A stretch of 64,000 nt of DNA from Allium sativum (taxonomy: Eukaryota; Streptophyta; Magnoliopsida; Asparagales; Amaryllidaceae). Within the stretch, counting starts at the first letter, position 1. The number at the start of each line of letters is the position of its first letter. Made by a program: the position numbers and the translations under genes. The stretch spans positions 632,015,303 through 632,079,302 of the forward strand of contig CM060910.1 in assembly GCA_030737875.1 (NCBI GenBank). The letters are read 5' to 3'. This document shows positions 35,944 through 48,100 of this stretch, one piece after another. Under the pieces are notes generated by a model. That model worked only from the letters and a program-made list of their open reading frames with translations, did not search any database and was not told the origin of the DNA.

Positions 35944-37335
35944 GTTGGTATCAGAGCATTGGTTTAGTTATTACCTTGGCTCTGTGGCATAACTCGATAG
36001 AGATGGGATTAGTAATACCCTAGACTGAGATTGAGTGTATATATATGAGTGCGTATTTGTATTGGATATAAAAATGGTTTTATATTGTGGAGATTTATTG
36101 GTTGAGTGGCTTATGAATTCTGGTCGATCAGTTGATCCACTGTATCGATAAGGGTTACTAAACACTCGAATACGATGAACCGTCATGGTATGTTTTGAAA
36201 GAGGGTAAATGAAATAATTTTTCCCTAAAATATATTTGTTTATAGAAGAAATATATATCTTGAAATTATTATAGTATATTGATTGTGCTGGTTGTCATTA
36301 TAATCGAATAAGATTATAAAAGGGTGAAATGGTTATAAATGACCAATCAGAATTCATATGAATGTAATATATGAAATAGTTTGAATTAAATATGAATTTA
36401 AATCAGATTTGGAATTTAAAATAAGGAAATTTTAAGTTCCTGGGAGATTTTGAAAATGTTTTTCAAATTGAAAATGATATAGTATTGAACTCACTTCGAT
36501 AGCTGGAAAATAGATTCTGATGATGAATCTAGACATCATCAATGTTCATTTTCGAGTTCTAAGTGACTGATTACTACCAAAGGTTTTGTTTTTGAATTGT
36601 TTTGAGAAAACAAGTTGTTTAGAAATTCAAAAGTTTTGAATTGGCATTATGATTTCAAATTGATTTGAAAGAAACCCAGGAACTTAAGTTCTGGAATTAG
36701 AATTTAACTAATGAAGTTAAATAAAATGAGATGGTAAAAATAAATTGAAATTTAACTTGAACCGAGTTAAATAAAATTGAATTGGATTAGAGATAATCTA
36801 GAATGGAACCAAATTGATAAGTCAATAATTTGGAATTTGATATTAGAGTTCGAATGAAATTCGATGTGGATTTGAGGATATGAACTGATTGGAGATCAAT
36901 TGGAATGGATAACATTGGTATATGTTGAAGTGGTAGCAGATGAAAGGGATAGAGTTAAATGCCCGACAAAAAGGTACAAGTTTATATCATATATGAGGTT
37001 GGATTTTATGAGCCGAATTGGCAAGCCGCTTGGCTATTTTGATTTCCTTTTGGGTTGGAGAAGGCCTAGAAAGGCGAGGGGTGGTTTGTCATATTGACCA
37101 ATACAAAGGAGGTTACGGCAAAATTTTTCGAAAATTCCAGGCATTAGAACATTCTCATGATTTATGGAAATTCAGTTAGCCAGAATGAATTAATAATTTA
37201 ATTGAAAATTAAATGGTTCAGTTGAAACTGGAGTTGAGAAGTAAACTAAAAGATATTTGAATCTAGTTAGTAAAGTTGGTAGCATTTTCCTAGCTTAGCA
37301 ATTTCGAGGACGAAATTATTTTAAGGGGGGAAGTC
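35944..37335 (+). other. C internal region 1, non-coding
   Basis: 1,392 bp with PBS, a leader similar to A and B, the CTGATGATG hairpin (36517-36542) and a block around 36960-37160 starting TGCCCGACAAAAAGGTAC that also occurs inside the B LTR. It ends in AATTTCGAGGACGAAATT and the purine tract AAGGGGGGAAG (37323-37333). A 65-residue open frame at 36900-37097 covers the shared block but breaks in B, so I do not call it a gene. Confidence 0.88.
35946..35957 (+). other. Primer-binding site, C internal region 1
   Basis: TGGTATCAGAGC two bases after the end of LTR1. The second copy is at 43740-43751. Confidence 0.94.
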
Positions 37336-38326
37336 TGTAATGGCGCGTTTTGTTAGCTGTCGAATAATTAATTTATTTAATGATTTATATATCGATTTGG
37401 CGATATCGATAACTTAAAGTACAACGTTCGAACTTATAATTTATAATTATAATTAAAACGAACCTGAAACGTCGCGGCAGTTCGCAATTTGGCGATTTGA
37501 ACTTCAACTGAATGTATAGGATTCGTTTTAAGCCGGATTTCTGTGAAACAAGAAACGTATGGAGCTGGTGGAGTATATCTTTCTAGTGGAAGAGAAAAAT
37601 CGGGATTTTGTCGTGTAGATTTTGATTCACGTCCAAATCAAATTTCAGAAAAGTCGCTGTAGAATTCCTTTATAATTTGCAACGCTTTATTTACGTTATA
37701 AAAGGGTTTTGCAATATATTTGAATATCGGGTTTGAATTTAGACAAGGTTCTTTTGAGGCGTAGTGATAATTTAATTTTTAGAATTTTATGGTAATTTTT
37801 AATTAATTAAATAGGCAACTTTTTATTTGGAGTATTTTGCACCCTGTGATCAACATTTTGGGGTTTCACAATATAAGTTAATCTACCGGTATTATTATAT
37901 TTTTGAAATTCTAGCACATCGCTAATCACAATGGTAGTTTTATTTCTGTCGTTGACATTCCATAAATGAACGAAATTTGCACAAACCATGTACCCGTAAT
38001 AAAAACATAAACCATCTCTTATTCCTAAACGAAAACCCTTTTCACTCGATCAATTAAGCTCCACGTCCTTCCTCTTTTCAGCCGCAAGTTTTCTTTGGTG
38101 ATTCTCAAAAAGAAAACGTGGAGAAGGGATGTTCTTATAAACTAAAACAAAAATCCACTATAAAATCTTCGAAGAAAAAGAAAGCTTAAAACCTAACTTC
38201 ATTTCCTAAAGTCAAATGAATCAGCCGCTTCTTCTTTTTCCAGGAAAAATCAAAAGAAATACAATTAAATTTCTAGAATTCTCAAACCAAATATCTTTGA
38301 ACTCCTCATTCGGTTCTCTTCCACTC

Positions 38327-38334
38327 TATATATA
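38327..38334 (+). promoter_or_regulatory. TATA box of C LTR2
   Basis: TATATATA after a CT-rich stretch, 1 kb into the LTR. The copy in LTR3 is 46121-46128. LTR1 has lost this region. Confidence 0.45.
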
Positions 38335-39184
38335 TTATGTTGAACTCGGTTTCATTTTCTGGCATTAGGTGTTCGTCAGTAGCGGAACCCATTTTGGGGT
38401 TTCAGTGTATAGTATGGTGGCGTAGGGATTGATGACTCAGGTAGCAGTTTAGTGTTGGTCCTTATGGTGAAGGCTTGAGGGGAGGAAAGAGGTGATTGCT
38501 GTGATTTTTTGGGGCACTCGGTTTTTGATTTAAGACCGACATCAGTGGGTAGAACCTACAACACGCGCTCGAGAAGAAGAGAGCGAGTTGGAAAATGTTG
38601 GTACAGTGTTGACGAGGTTGAGATGTTGAGTAGTCTGGTATATTCCGTTTTGGTTTTTGTAAAGAAGAATGGGTGGATGGAGTGGTATCAGTATTCGAAA
38701 ATGGCCTTGGTTGCTGTCGAAATTGAACTAGGCGTGCGAGTTGATGAATGGTCGGAGTTTGATGGGTTTCTGAAGTGGAGGATTTGTGTGATTGTCGTTT
38801 GAATTTTGGTGAGGTGTTGTGGGAGAAAGGAACGGTTTTGGCTTTGTAAACAGTTCTGAAGCTCGCGTTTGAAAACCATCAGGGAAGGAGAAGTTTTCAA
38901 TCGGGTCCGGGCTTGAAGTGGACCGGGGTTTTAGGGGTGAGGCCCATTTAATAATGAATTTAAAGTTTTATTTTATTTTAAATAGTAATCTAATTTGTAA
39001 ACTGAATATTTCGTTCATACGGAGTCAGAATTACGAACCGTCAGTTACATTTGGATCGTATGGGCGGACACTACAACATGAGACTAACCGGGAGTAAATC
39101 TGAGCTCATTACAATTTATGGAGAAATAAATTGTCCGACCGAGTCGAATAACGCAAACCGTTATTTAACGGTTAACGCGCAAAT

Positions 39185-39199
39185 GTGAGTAAAACTCAC
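39185..39199 (+). promoter_or_regulatory. Conserved GTGAG/CTCAC hairpin, possible splice donor (C LTR2)
   Basis: GTGAG and CTCAC with loop TAAAA, 0.86 kb after the TATA box. About 200 bp downstream is CTAACATCTGTGATACAGG (39371-39389), which has a branch-point-like CTAAC and a CAG acceptor. The LTR3 copy is 46979-46993. Confidence 0.5.
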
Positions 39200-39399
39200 T
39201 AACTCTGAACAGTTTATAATTTCATGTTGTATTGTTAGAACTGTTAAAATTTTCTGTTTGACTGTGTGTTGACTGTTTGATTGAACTGCTAGTCAGTTAG
39301 TTAAATTTCTATATTGATTCTGTTTAATAGAATGTATCATATGGAACTGAGAGTGATGTTATCTATATGTCTAACATCTGTGATACAGGGAGACAGGTG

Positions 39400-39421
39400 G
39401 AGGAATCCAACTGGATTCCTC
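39400..39421 (+). other. Conserved 10-bp palindrome of C LTR2
   Basis: Arms GAGGAATCCA and TGGATTCCTC separated by AC, identical to B although flanking sequence differs. The LTR3 copy is 47194-47215. Confidence 0.7.
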
Positions 39422-39870
39422 AACAGTTATTTTACTGTGATTTTTATATTGTGATATATAATGTGATGTATATAATCTGTGTGATTATGTGTGGTGGGAC
39501 GATAATTATCGTTGTTATATGGTGTGTTAAATACCATGAGAAATACCAGAATGTATGAGAGGGGTTTTCAAAGTATATTTTGAAAATAGTTTAATTATAT
39601 AAAATCAAGGGATTTTATATATATATATTTATATATAAGAAAAAGGATTCTGAATATAAAAGAATATAGTTGGTAAAAACAAATATAAAAGAATTATATT
39701 TGTAAATCAAATACAAGGGAATATATACGTTAATCAAATATAAGGGGATATATTTGTTAATCAAAATATAAAGGAATTATATTCGTTAAAAGAAATATAA
39801 AGGATATTTATTTAGAGATTAAATAAATAGAATTAAACTAAAGGAGATATTTATTTGTTAAATAAATAGG

Positions 39871-41480
39871 AGTTAACCAAGTGAATTGGTCGAGTTAACC
39901 AAGTGAATTTGTCGAGTTAATCGAAGTGAATTTGTTAAGATAAACTAAGTGAATCGGTTAGAGTAAATCAAAGTGAATTAGTTAAGTTAACTAAGTGGTT
40001 AATCGAAGTGAATTTAGTTGATTTAAACTAAGTGAATCGGTTAGAGTTAATCAACGTGAATTAGCTAAGTTAAACTAAGTGGATTAGTTCAGTTAATCGA
40101 GACAAATAAATCAAGTTTAGGTTAAACCATTTGAGTTAACCAGTTAAAGTTTACCAGTTAAAGATAAACAGTTAGAGTTAACCAGTTAGAGTTGACCAGT
40201 TAGAGTTGACCAGTTAAAGTTGACCAGTTAAAGTTGACCAGTTAGAGTTGATCAGTTAGAGTTACTCAGTTAGAGTTGACCAGATAAAGTTGACCAGTTA
40301 GAGTTATCCAAGTGGAGTTAATCGAGTAGCGTTGTCGAATATCACTTATTCGAAGAAGAGTAATCGAATATAGTCTATTCGAGTGGAGAAATCAAATGTT
40401 ATTCATTTGAGAAGAGTTATCGAATATAGTTTATTCAAGTGGAGAAATCAAATGTTATTCATTTGAGAAGAGTTATCGAATATTATTTATTCGAAGAGTA
40501 GTTATCGAATATTGGTTATTCGAAGTTAGCTAATCCAAAGGAGTTATTCGAAGTTAGTTAATCCGAAGGAGTTAATCGATGAGTTAATCCAAAGGAGTTA
40601 TTCGAAGTTAGTTAATCCAAAGGAGTTATTCGAAGAGTTAATCCAAAGGAGTTATTCGAAGTTAGTTAATCCGAAGGAGTTAATCGATGAGTTAATCCGA
40701 AGGAGTTAGTCGAAGAGTTAATCCAAAGGAGTTATTCGAAGTTAGTTAATCCAAAGGAGTTATTCGAAGTTAGTTAATCCGAAGGAGTTAATCGAAGAGT
40801 TAATCCGAAGGAGTTAGTCGAAGAGTCAATCCAAAGGAGTTATTCGAAGTTAGTTAATCCGAAGGAGTTAATCGATGAGTTAATCCGAAGGAGTTAGTCG
40901 AAGAGTTAATCCAAAGGAGTTATTCGAAGTTAGTTAATCGGAAGGAGTTAGTCGAAGAGTTAATCCAAAGGAGTTATTCGAAGAGTTAACCCAAAGGAGT
41001 TAGACGAAGAGTTAATCGAATATAGTTATTCGAAAGAAAGTGTTAATCGAATATAGTTTATTCGAGTAAAGTAAAAAGGGTTAATCGAATATAAGTTATT
41101 CGAGTAGAGTTAGAGAAGTTAAATCGAATTTAGTTATTCGAAAGGAGTTAATCAATTTGAGTTAAGTTAATCGATTTGAATTAAGTTGAATCGAAATGGA
41201 GTAAATCGATTAGAATTAAGTTAATCGAGTTAGAGTAAATCGAATATTGGTTATTCGAAGGTAAGTTATTCAAATTAGTTATTCGAATAGAGTTAAAGGA
41301 GTTATCGATTTTATTTTGATCGAAAGGAGTTAGTAAATCGAAAGGAGATTTTCGAATATAGCATATTCGAAAGAAAGAGATCGAATATTGTTTATTCGAA
41401 AGAGAGAGATTTCGAATATGAGTTATTCGAAGAGAGATAATCGAATATAGGTTATTCGAAGAAGAGTTAATCAAATAGAG
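39871..41480 (+). repeat. Composite minisatellite of C LTR2
   Basis: About 1.6 kb of short tandem units in successive blocks. Units around GTTAACCAAGTGAATTG come first, then 14-bp AGTTGACCAGTTA units (about 40130-40310), then GAGTTAATCCAAAGGAGTTATTCGA-type units (about 40500-41000), then TCGAATATAGTTATTCGA-type units. The last two classes are rich in the palindrome TTCGAA. The array shows gradual unit turnover along its length, as expected from local amplification. LTR1 is broken inside this array. Confidence 0.9.
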
Positions 41481-42354
41481 ATTACTCGAAAGAGAGTTAT
41501 ACGTCGAATTCGATTATAGCGAATTCGGGAAAGTACTATTTACTTTCCAGGGTTTAAATCAAGATTTAGTTATTGATTTAGAAATTAGGTGTCTGTTAAA
41601 TTATTCGAGTTAGGAGATAAAGTTATAATTTAAGTTAGACATTGCAGAAGTAGGAATTATAACTTTATAGTTATAATCAAACGTTGTCATATAAGAAGTG
41701 GATTCGTAACCTGAATCCGAGAATTTGCGTAAACAGATGATTGTAAAAAGTGAGTGATGAACTTCATCTATTTCACAGTAAAGGACGTTGTTCAATTAAG
41801 GTCTGCAAGGTAATTATACCCCAACTTGATTGACTTCAGAATTGACAAAGGAATAGTTGTGGTTCGATAGAAAAGGTTGATTTGAAATATAGTTAAGTAA
41901 TAAGCGATTAATGGATTAAGCGTAACGATGTTTTATACAACGTTCATTGGAAATCCGTAAATGAGTTTTGGAAACGTTTTCCAAATATAGTCAGATATGT
42001 TTTCTAAACATAGAAAATGAAATGTTTTCATGATAAGAATTTAAGAAATAGAGTTAAGCAAATTCAGAAACTGACTGGAGAGGGTAAGTTGAACGGTTTT
42101 CTAAGTGACGATCTGATGTTGGTTTCGACCTTCCGGATTGATACTTAGAGAATTTGTTCTCATACTAGTTACAGTTAGGGGCTGATAGTTGCGAAACAAT
42201 AGTGATGTGAAAATAAGCTATGGAAATGTTTTCCAATGATTAATAACATATATTTTCTAAATATATGAAAAAGGGAAATATGAACATATGATGATTGATC
42301 GATCGAATTTCCATTTGGAAATAAGATCGTTGTTTGTACACCGACATGTTTTCA

Positions 42355-42382
42355 TTTGATAGTTGAATCACAGACTATCAAA
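42355..42382 (+). other. Conserved stem-loop of C LTR2
   Basis: Arms TTTGATAGT and ACTATCAAA with loop TGAATCACAG. Copies are at 21890-21917 (LTR1) and 50109-50136 (LTR3). Confidence 0.72.
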
Positions 42383-42894
42383 GTTTTTACCATTTTAACG
42401 TTGTTAATATGGAGAGACCGGTTGGATTATTATCCAAAGAACCACTCTGTATCGGCATAAGCGTTGCGAGCAATATGTGCTAAAGATAAATTGAAGACGG
42501 AGTAAAGTGCAAGGGCTGTTGTATAAGTCTTAGATAACAGTGACTAAGATGGATATACTGAATAGTGCCTTCGGTTTGTCCAGTCCCAGGACAACGTATA
42601 TGGAAGAAGGTCTGACAGAGTATATCCGATGGATCGCATAAGTTGATCTGTGCAAACGTATTCACGTTTGGTGGCGGAGGAATTCGTTTCTCTTAGCTAT
42701 ATACCCGTGTTATTTTTGGATAAGTCAATTTGTGATTTGGCGGGTATGACGATGTGGCATTCAAAGTGAATGGTGATCAGATGTTCTGAAGATAGACGTA
42801 GCTTCTAGCCTCACACCGGGAAGTAACAAAAGTTGGGCTAGGCAGCATGGCTAGTTGGGTCATCCCCAAGCAGGGTGTATTGTCACCGATCTAG

Positions 42895-42899
42895 GGAAT
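42895..42899 (+). other. Empty integration site equivalent to the B insertion point (LTR2)
   Basis: A single GGAAT lies between sequences that in LTR1 flank element B. The same undisturbed site is at 50649-50653 in LTR3. It defines the exact B ends and the 5-bp target duplication. Confidence 0.96.
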
Positions 42900-43737
42900 A
42901 TCCATATTTATACTTCTTTTTGATTCTGTATCTTCGGATGACGGTTTGATGGCCTACAACCGTGGTGGCAATATATTCGCGACACTCAAGCTAAATGAGT
43001 GAGCGGTCATGTGTGGCCGGGTTGCAAGACGTTCTTGTTGAACCCTGAGTGTATCACCTCTAGAGTACACTATTCAGAAGGTGCTCCCATACCTTGTCTG
43101 TTGGAATCCATTCTCCGATAAGCGCCCTGCGGTTTATGATTTTATACTATGTATGTAGAACGTGAGATGCAAGCGTTTCTGCTAGATTGATACCTATTTG
43201 TACTTAGACATTATTATAATATCACAATGATATTGATTGTCAAAGTTGTTCAGATACTCATAAGGGAAAAACCCGTTCCGTATTCACGGCGTGGTCTTAT
43301 GAGATATCCTATACCTGTTTTAAACTATTTTACTCATACCAGTCCCGTGACTGACCCGGAGTTTACTTTGTTGTTTTCCCTAAACTCTTGGGTGCCTAAA
43401 TTTGTACGGGCAGTCAAGTAGTCGGGATTTACAGATATACTTGGAGAGCTTGGAGCAGGAGGCTGCAAGATTTTATAGCTATAGTTATTTCCGCTGTGTT
43501 GTAAGTGTTGTACTCTGATAAGTGCTATTGTATATATATAACTGTTTACTTCAAAGTTATGTTATATATTATATGTTATTCGTTCCGCTGTGAGATTCGT
43601 GTTACTCTGATGATTCTGATGTTCTTCTTCTTCTTCTATTCTATTAGTTCTATCTTTTCTTTCTCACCTTCTAAATTCTTTCACTAACGTCTCGGAATTT
43701 CCGACTCTCGAGGAGTCGGAAATTTACAGCCGTTACA

Positions 43738-45129
43738 GTTGGTATCAGAGCATTGGTTTAGTTATTACCTTGGCTCTGTGGCATAATTCGATAGAGATGG
43801 GATTAGTAATACCCTAGACTGAGATTGAGTGTATATATATGAGTGCGTATTTGTATTGGATATAAAAATGGTTTTATATTGTGGAGATTTATTGGTTGAG
43901 TGGCTTATGAATTCTGGTCGATCAGTTGATCCACTGTATCGATAAGGGTTACTAAACACTCGAATACGATGAACCGTCATGGTATGTTTTGAAAGAGGGT
44001 AAATGAAATAATTTTCCCCCAAAATATATTTGTTTATAGAAGAAATATATATCTTGAAATTATTATAGTATATTGATTGTGCTGGTTGTCATTATAATCG
44101 AATAAGATTATAAAAGGGTGAAATGGTTATAAATGACCAATCAGAATTCATATGAATGTAATATATGAAATAGTTTGAATTAAATATGAATTTAAATCAG
44201 ATTTGGAATTTAAAATAAGGAAATTTTAAGTTCCTGGGAGATTTTGAAAATGTTTTTCAAATTGAAAATGATATAGTATTGAACTCACTTCGGTAGCTGG
44301 AAAATAGATTCTGATGATGAATCTAGACATCATCAGTGTTCATTTTCGAGTTCTAAGTGACTGATTACTACCAAAGGTTTTGTTTTTGAATTGTTTTGAG
44401 AAAACAAGTTGTTTAGAAATTCAAAAGTTTTGAATTGGCATTATGATTTCAAATTGATTTGAAAGAAACCCAGGAACTTAAGTTCTGGAATTAGAATTTA
44501 ACTAATGAAGTTAAATAAAATGAGATGGTAAAAATAAATTGAAATTTAACTTGAACCGAGTTAAATAAAATTGAATTGGATTAGAGATAATCTAGAATGG
44601 AACCAAATTGATAAGTCAATAATTTGGAATTTGATATTAGAGTTCGAATGAAATTCGATGTGGATTTGAGGATATGAACTGATTGGAGATCAATTGGAAT
44701 GTATAACATTGGTATATGTTGAAGTGGTAGCAGATGAAAGGGATAGAGTTAAATGCCCGACAAAAAGGTACAAGTTTATATCATATATGAGGTTGGATTT
44801 TATGAGCCGAATTGGCAAGCCGCTTGGCTATTTTGATTTCCTTTTGGGTTGGAGAAGGCCTAGAGAGGCGAGGGGTGGTTTGTCATATTGACCAATACAA
44901 AGGAGGTTACGGCGAAATTTTTCGAAAATTCCAGGCATTAGAACATTCTCATGATTTATGGAAATTCAGTTAGCCAGTATGAATTAATAATTTAATTGAA
45001 AATTAAATGGTTCAGTTGAAACTGGAGTTGAGAAGTAAACTAAAAGATATTTGAATCTAGTTAGTAAAGTTGGTAGCATTTTCCTAGCTTAGCAATTTCG
45101 AGGACGAAATTATTTTAAGGGGGGAAGTC
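43738..45129 (+). other. C internal region 2, non-coding
   Basis: Same length as internal region 1 and differing at only a few positions. PBS is 43740-43751, the perfect CTGATGATG hairpin is 44311-44336, the shared TGCCCGACAAAAAGGTAC block is at 44754 and the purine tract AAGGGGGGAAG is 45117-45127. No coding capacity. Confidence 0.9.
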
Positions 45130-48100
45130 TGTAATGGCGCGTTTTGTTAGCTGTCGAATAATTAATTTATTTAATGATTTATATATCGATTTGGCGATAT
45201 CGATAACTTAAAGTACAACGTTTGAACTTATAATTTATAATTATAATTAAAACGAACCTGAAACGTCGCGGCAGTTCGCAATTTGGCGATTTGAACTTCA
45301 ACTGAATGTATAGGATTCGTTTTAAGCCGGATTTCTGTGAAACAAGAAACGTATGGAGCTGGTGGAGTATATCTTTCTAGTGGAAGAGAAAAATCGGGAT
45401 TTCGTCGTGTAGATTTTGATTCACGTCCAAATCAAATTTCAGAAAAGTCGCTGTAGAATTCCTTTATAATTTGCAACGCTTTATTTACGTTATAAAAGGG
45501 TTTTGCAATATATTTGAATATCGGGTTTGAATTTAGACAAGGTTCTTTTGAGGCGTAGTGATAATTTAATTTTTAGAATTTTATGGTAATTTTTAATTAA
45601 TTAAATAGGCAACTTTTTATTTGGAGTATTTTGCACCCTGTGATCAACATTTTGGGGTTTCACAATATAAGTTAATCTACCGGTATTATTATATTTTTGA
45701 AATTCTGGCACATCGCTAATCACAATGGTAGTTTTATTTCTGTCGTTGACATTCCATAAATGAACGAAATTTGCACAAACCATGTACCCGTAATAAAAAC
45801 ATAAACCATCTCTTATTCCTAAACCAAAACCCTTTTCACTCGATCAATTAAGCTCCACGTCCTTCCTCTTTTCAGCCGCAAGTTTTCTTTGGTGATTCTC
45901 AAAAAGAAAACGTGGAGAAGGGATGTTCTTATAAACTAAAACAAAAATCCACTATAAAATCTTCGAAGAAAAAGAAAGCTTAAAACCTAACTTTATTTCC
46001 TAAAGTCAAATGAATCAGCCGCTTCTTCTTTTTCCAGGAAAAATCAAAAGAAATACAATTAAATTTCTAGAATTCTCAAACCAAATATCTTTGAACTCCT
46101 CATTCGGTTCTCTTCCACTCTATATATATTATGTTGAACTCGGTTTCATTTTCTGGCATTAGGTGTTCGTCAGTAGCGGAACCCATTTTGGGGTTTCAGT
46201 GTACAGTATGGTGGCGTAGGGATTGATGACTCAGGTAGCAGTTTAGTGTTGGTCCTTATGGTGAAGGCTTGAGGGGAGGAAAGAGGTGATTGCTGTGATT
46301 TTTTGGGGCACTCGGTTTTTGATTTAAGACCGACAGCAGTGGGTAGAACCTACAACACGCGCTCGAGAAGAAGAGAACGAGTTGGAAAATGTTGGTACAG
46401 TGTTGACGAGGTTGAGATGTTGAGTAGTCTGGTATATTCCGTTTTGGTTTTTGTAAAGAAGAATGGGTGGATGGAGTGGTATCAGTATTCGAAAATGGCC
46501 TTGGTTGCTGTCGAAATTGAACTAGGCGTGCGAGTTGATGAATGGCCGGAGTTTGATGGGTTTCTGAAGTGGAGGATTTGTGTGATTGTCGTTTGAATTT
46601 TGGTGAGGTGTTGTGGGAGAAAGGAACGGTTTTGGCTTTGTAAACAGTTCTGAAGCTCGCGTTTGAAAACCATCGGGGAAGGAGAAGTTTTCAATCGGGT
46701 CCGGGCTTGAAGTGGACCGAGGTTTTAGGGGTGAGGCCCATTTAATAATGAATTTAAAGTTTTATTTTATTTTAAATAGTAATCTAATTTGTAAACTGAA
46801 TATTTCGGTCATACGGAGTCAGAATTACGAACCGTCAGTTACATTTGGATCGTATGGGCGGACACTACAACATGAGACTAACCGGGAGTAAATCCGAGCT
46901 CATTACAATTTATGGAGAAATAAATTGTCCGACTGAGTCGAATAACGCAAACCGTTATTTAACGGTTAACGCGCAAATGTGAGTAAAACTCACTAACTCT
47001 GAACAGTTTATAATTTCATGTTGTATTGTTAGAACTGTTAAAATTTTCTGTTTGACTGTGTGTTGACTGTTTGATTGAACTGCTAGTCAGTTAGTTAAAT
47101 TTCTATATTGATTCTGTTTAATAGAATGTATCATATGGAACTGAGAGTGATGTTATCTATATGTCTAACATCTGTGATACAGGGAGACAGGTGGAGGAAT
47201 CCAACTGGATTCCTCAACAGTTATTTTACTGTGATTTTTATATTGTGATATATAATGTGATGTATATAATCTGTGTGATTATGTGTGGTGGGACGATATT
47301 TATCGTTGTTATATGGTGTGTTAAATACCATGAGAAATACCAGAATGTAGGAGAGGGGTTTTCAAAGTATATTTTGAAAATAGTTCAATTATATAAAATC
47401 AAGGGATTTTATATATATATATTTATATATAAGAAAAAGGATTCTGAATATAAAAGAATATAGTTGGTAAAAACAAGTATAAAAGAATTATATTTGTAAA
47501 TCAAATACAAGGGAATATATACGTTAATCGAATATAAGGGGATATATTTGTTAATCAAAATATAAAGGAATTATATTCGTTAAAAGAAATATAAAGGATA
47601 TTTATTTAGAGATTAAATAAATAGAATTAAACTAAAGGAGATATTTATTTGTTAAATAAATAGGAGTTAACCAAGTGAATTGGTCGAGTTAACCAAGTGA
47701 TTTTGTCGAGTTAATCGAAGTGAATTTGTTAAGATAAACTAAGTGAATCGGTTAGAGTAAATCAAAGTGAATTAGTTAAGTTAACTAAGTGGTTAATCGA
47801 AGTGAATTTAGTTGATTTAAACTAAGTGAATCGGTTAGAGTTAATCAACGTGAATTAGCTAAGTTAAACTAAGTGGATTAGTTCAGTTAATCGAGACAAA
47901 TAAATCAAGTTTAGGTTAAACCATTTGAGTTAACCAGTTAAAGTTTACCAGTTAAAGATAAACAGTTAGAGTTGACCAGTTAGAGTTGACCAGTTAATGT
48001 TGACCAGTTAAAGTTGACCAGTTAGAGTTGATCAGTTAGAGTTACTCAGTTAGAGTTGACCAGTTAAAGTTGACCAGTTAGAGTTATCCAAGTGGAGTTA

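Larger units (their letters stand above)
37336..43737 (+). repeat. C LTR2, full length (6,402 bp)
   Basis: It runs TGTAATGGCGCG...CCGTTACA and serves as 3' LTR of unit 1 and 5' LTR of unit 2. In order it holds the start module with ACGTCGCGGCAG (37447-37580), a TATA box (38327-38334), a GC-richer stretch with open frames on both strands (38400-38900), the GTGAG hairpin (39185-39199), the palindrome (39400-39421), the minisatellite (39871-41480), the stem-loop (42355-42382) and the tail. On the minus strand, 38930 downward has GGGCCTC and CCTAAAACC words like a plant promoter, comparable to the antisense segment in A. Confidence 0.94.

Noticed and set aside
36900..37097. 65-residue frame in the C internal regions (also 44694-44891)
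   Set aside because: The homologous block in the B LTR does not keep the frame, so the shared sequence is not under protein-level constraint.
38509..38802. 97-residue frame in the C LTRs (also 46303-46596)
   Set aside because: Found only as LTR copies, with an equally open frame on the other strand and no recognisable domain. Too weak for a gene call.
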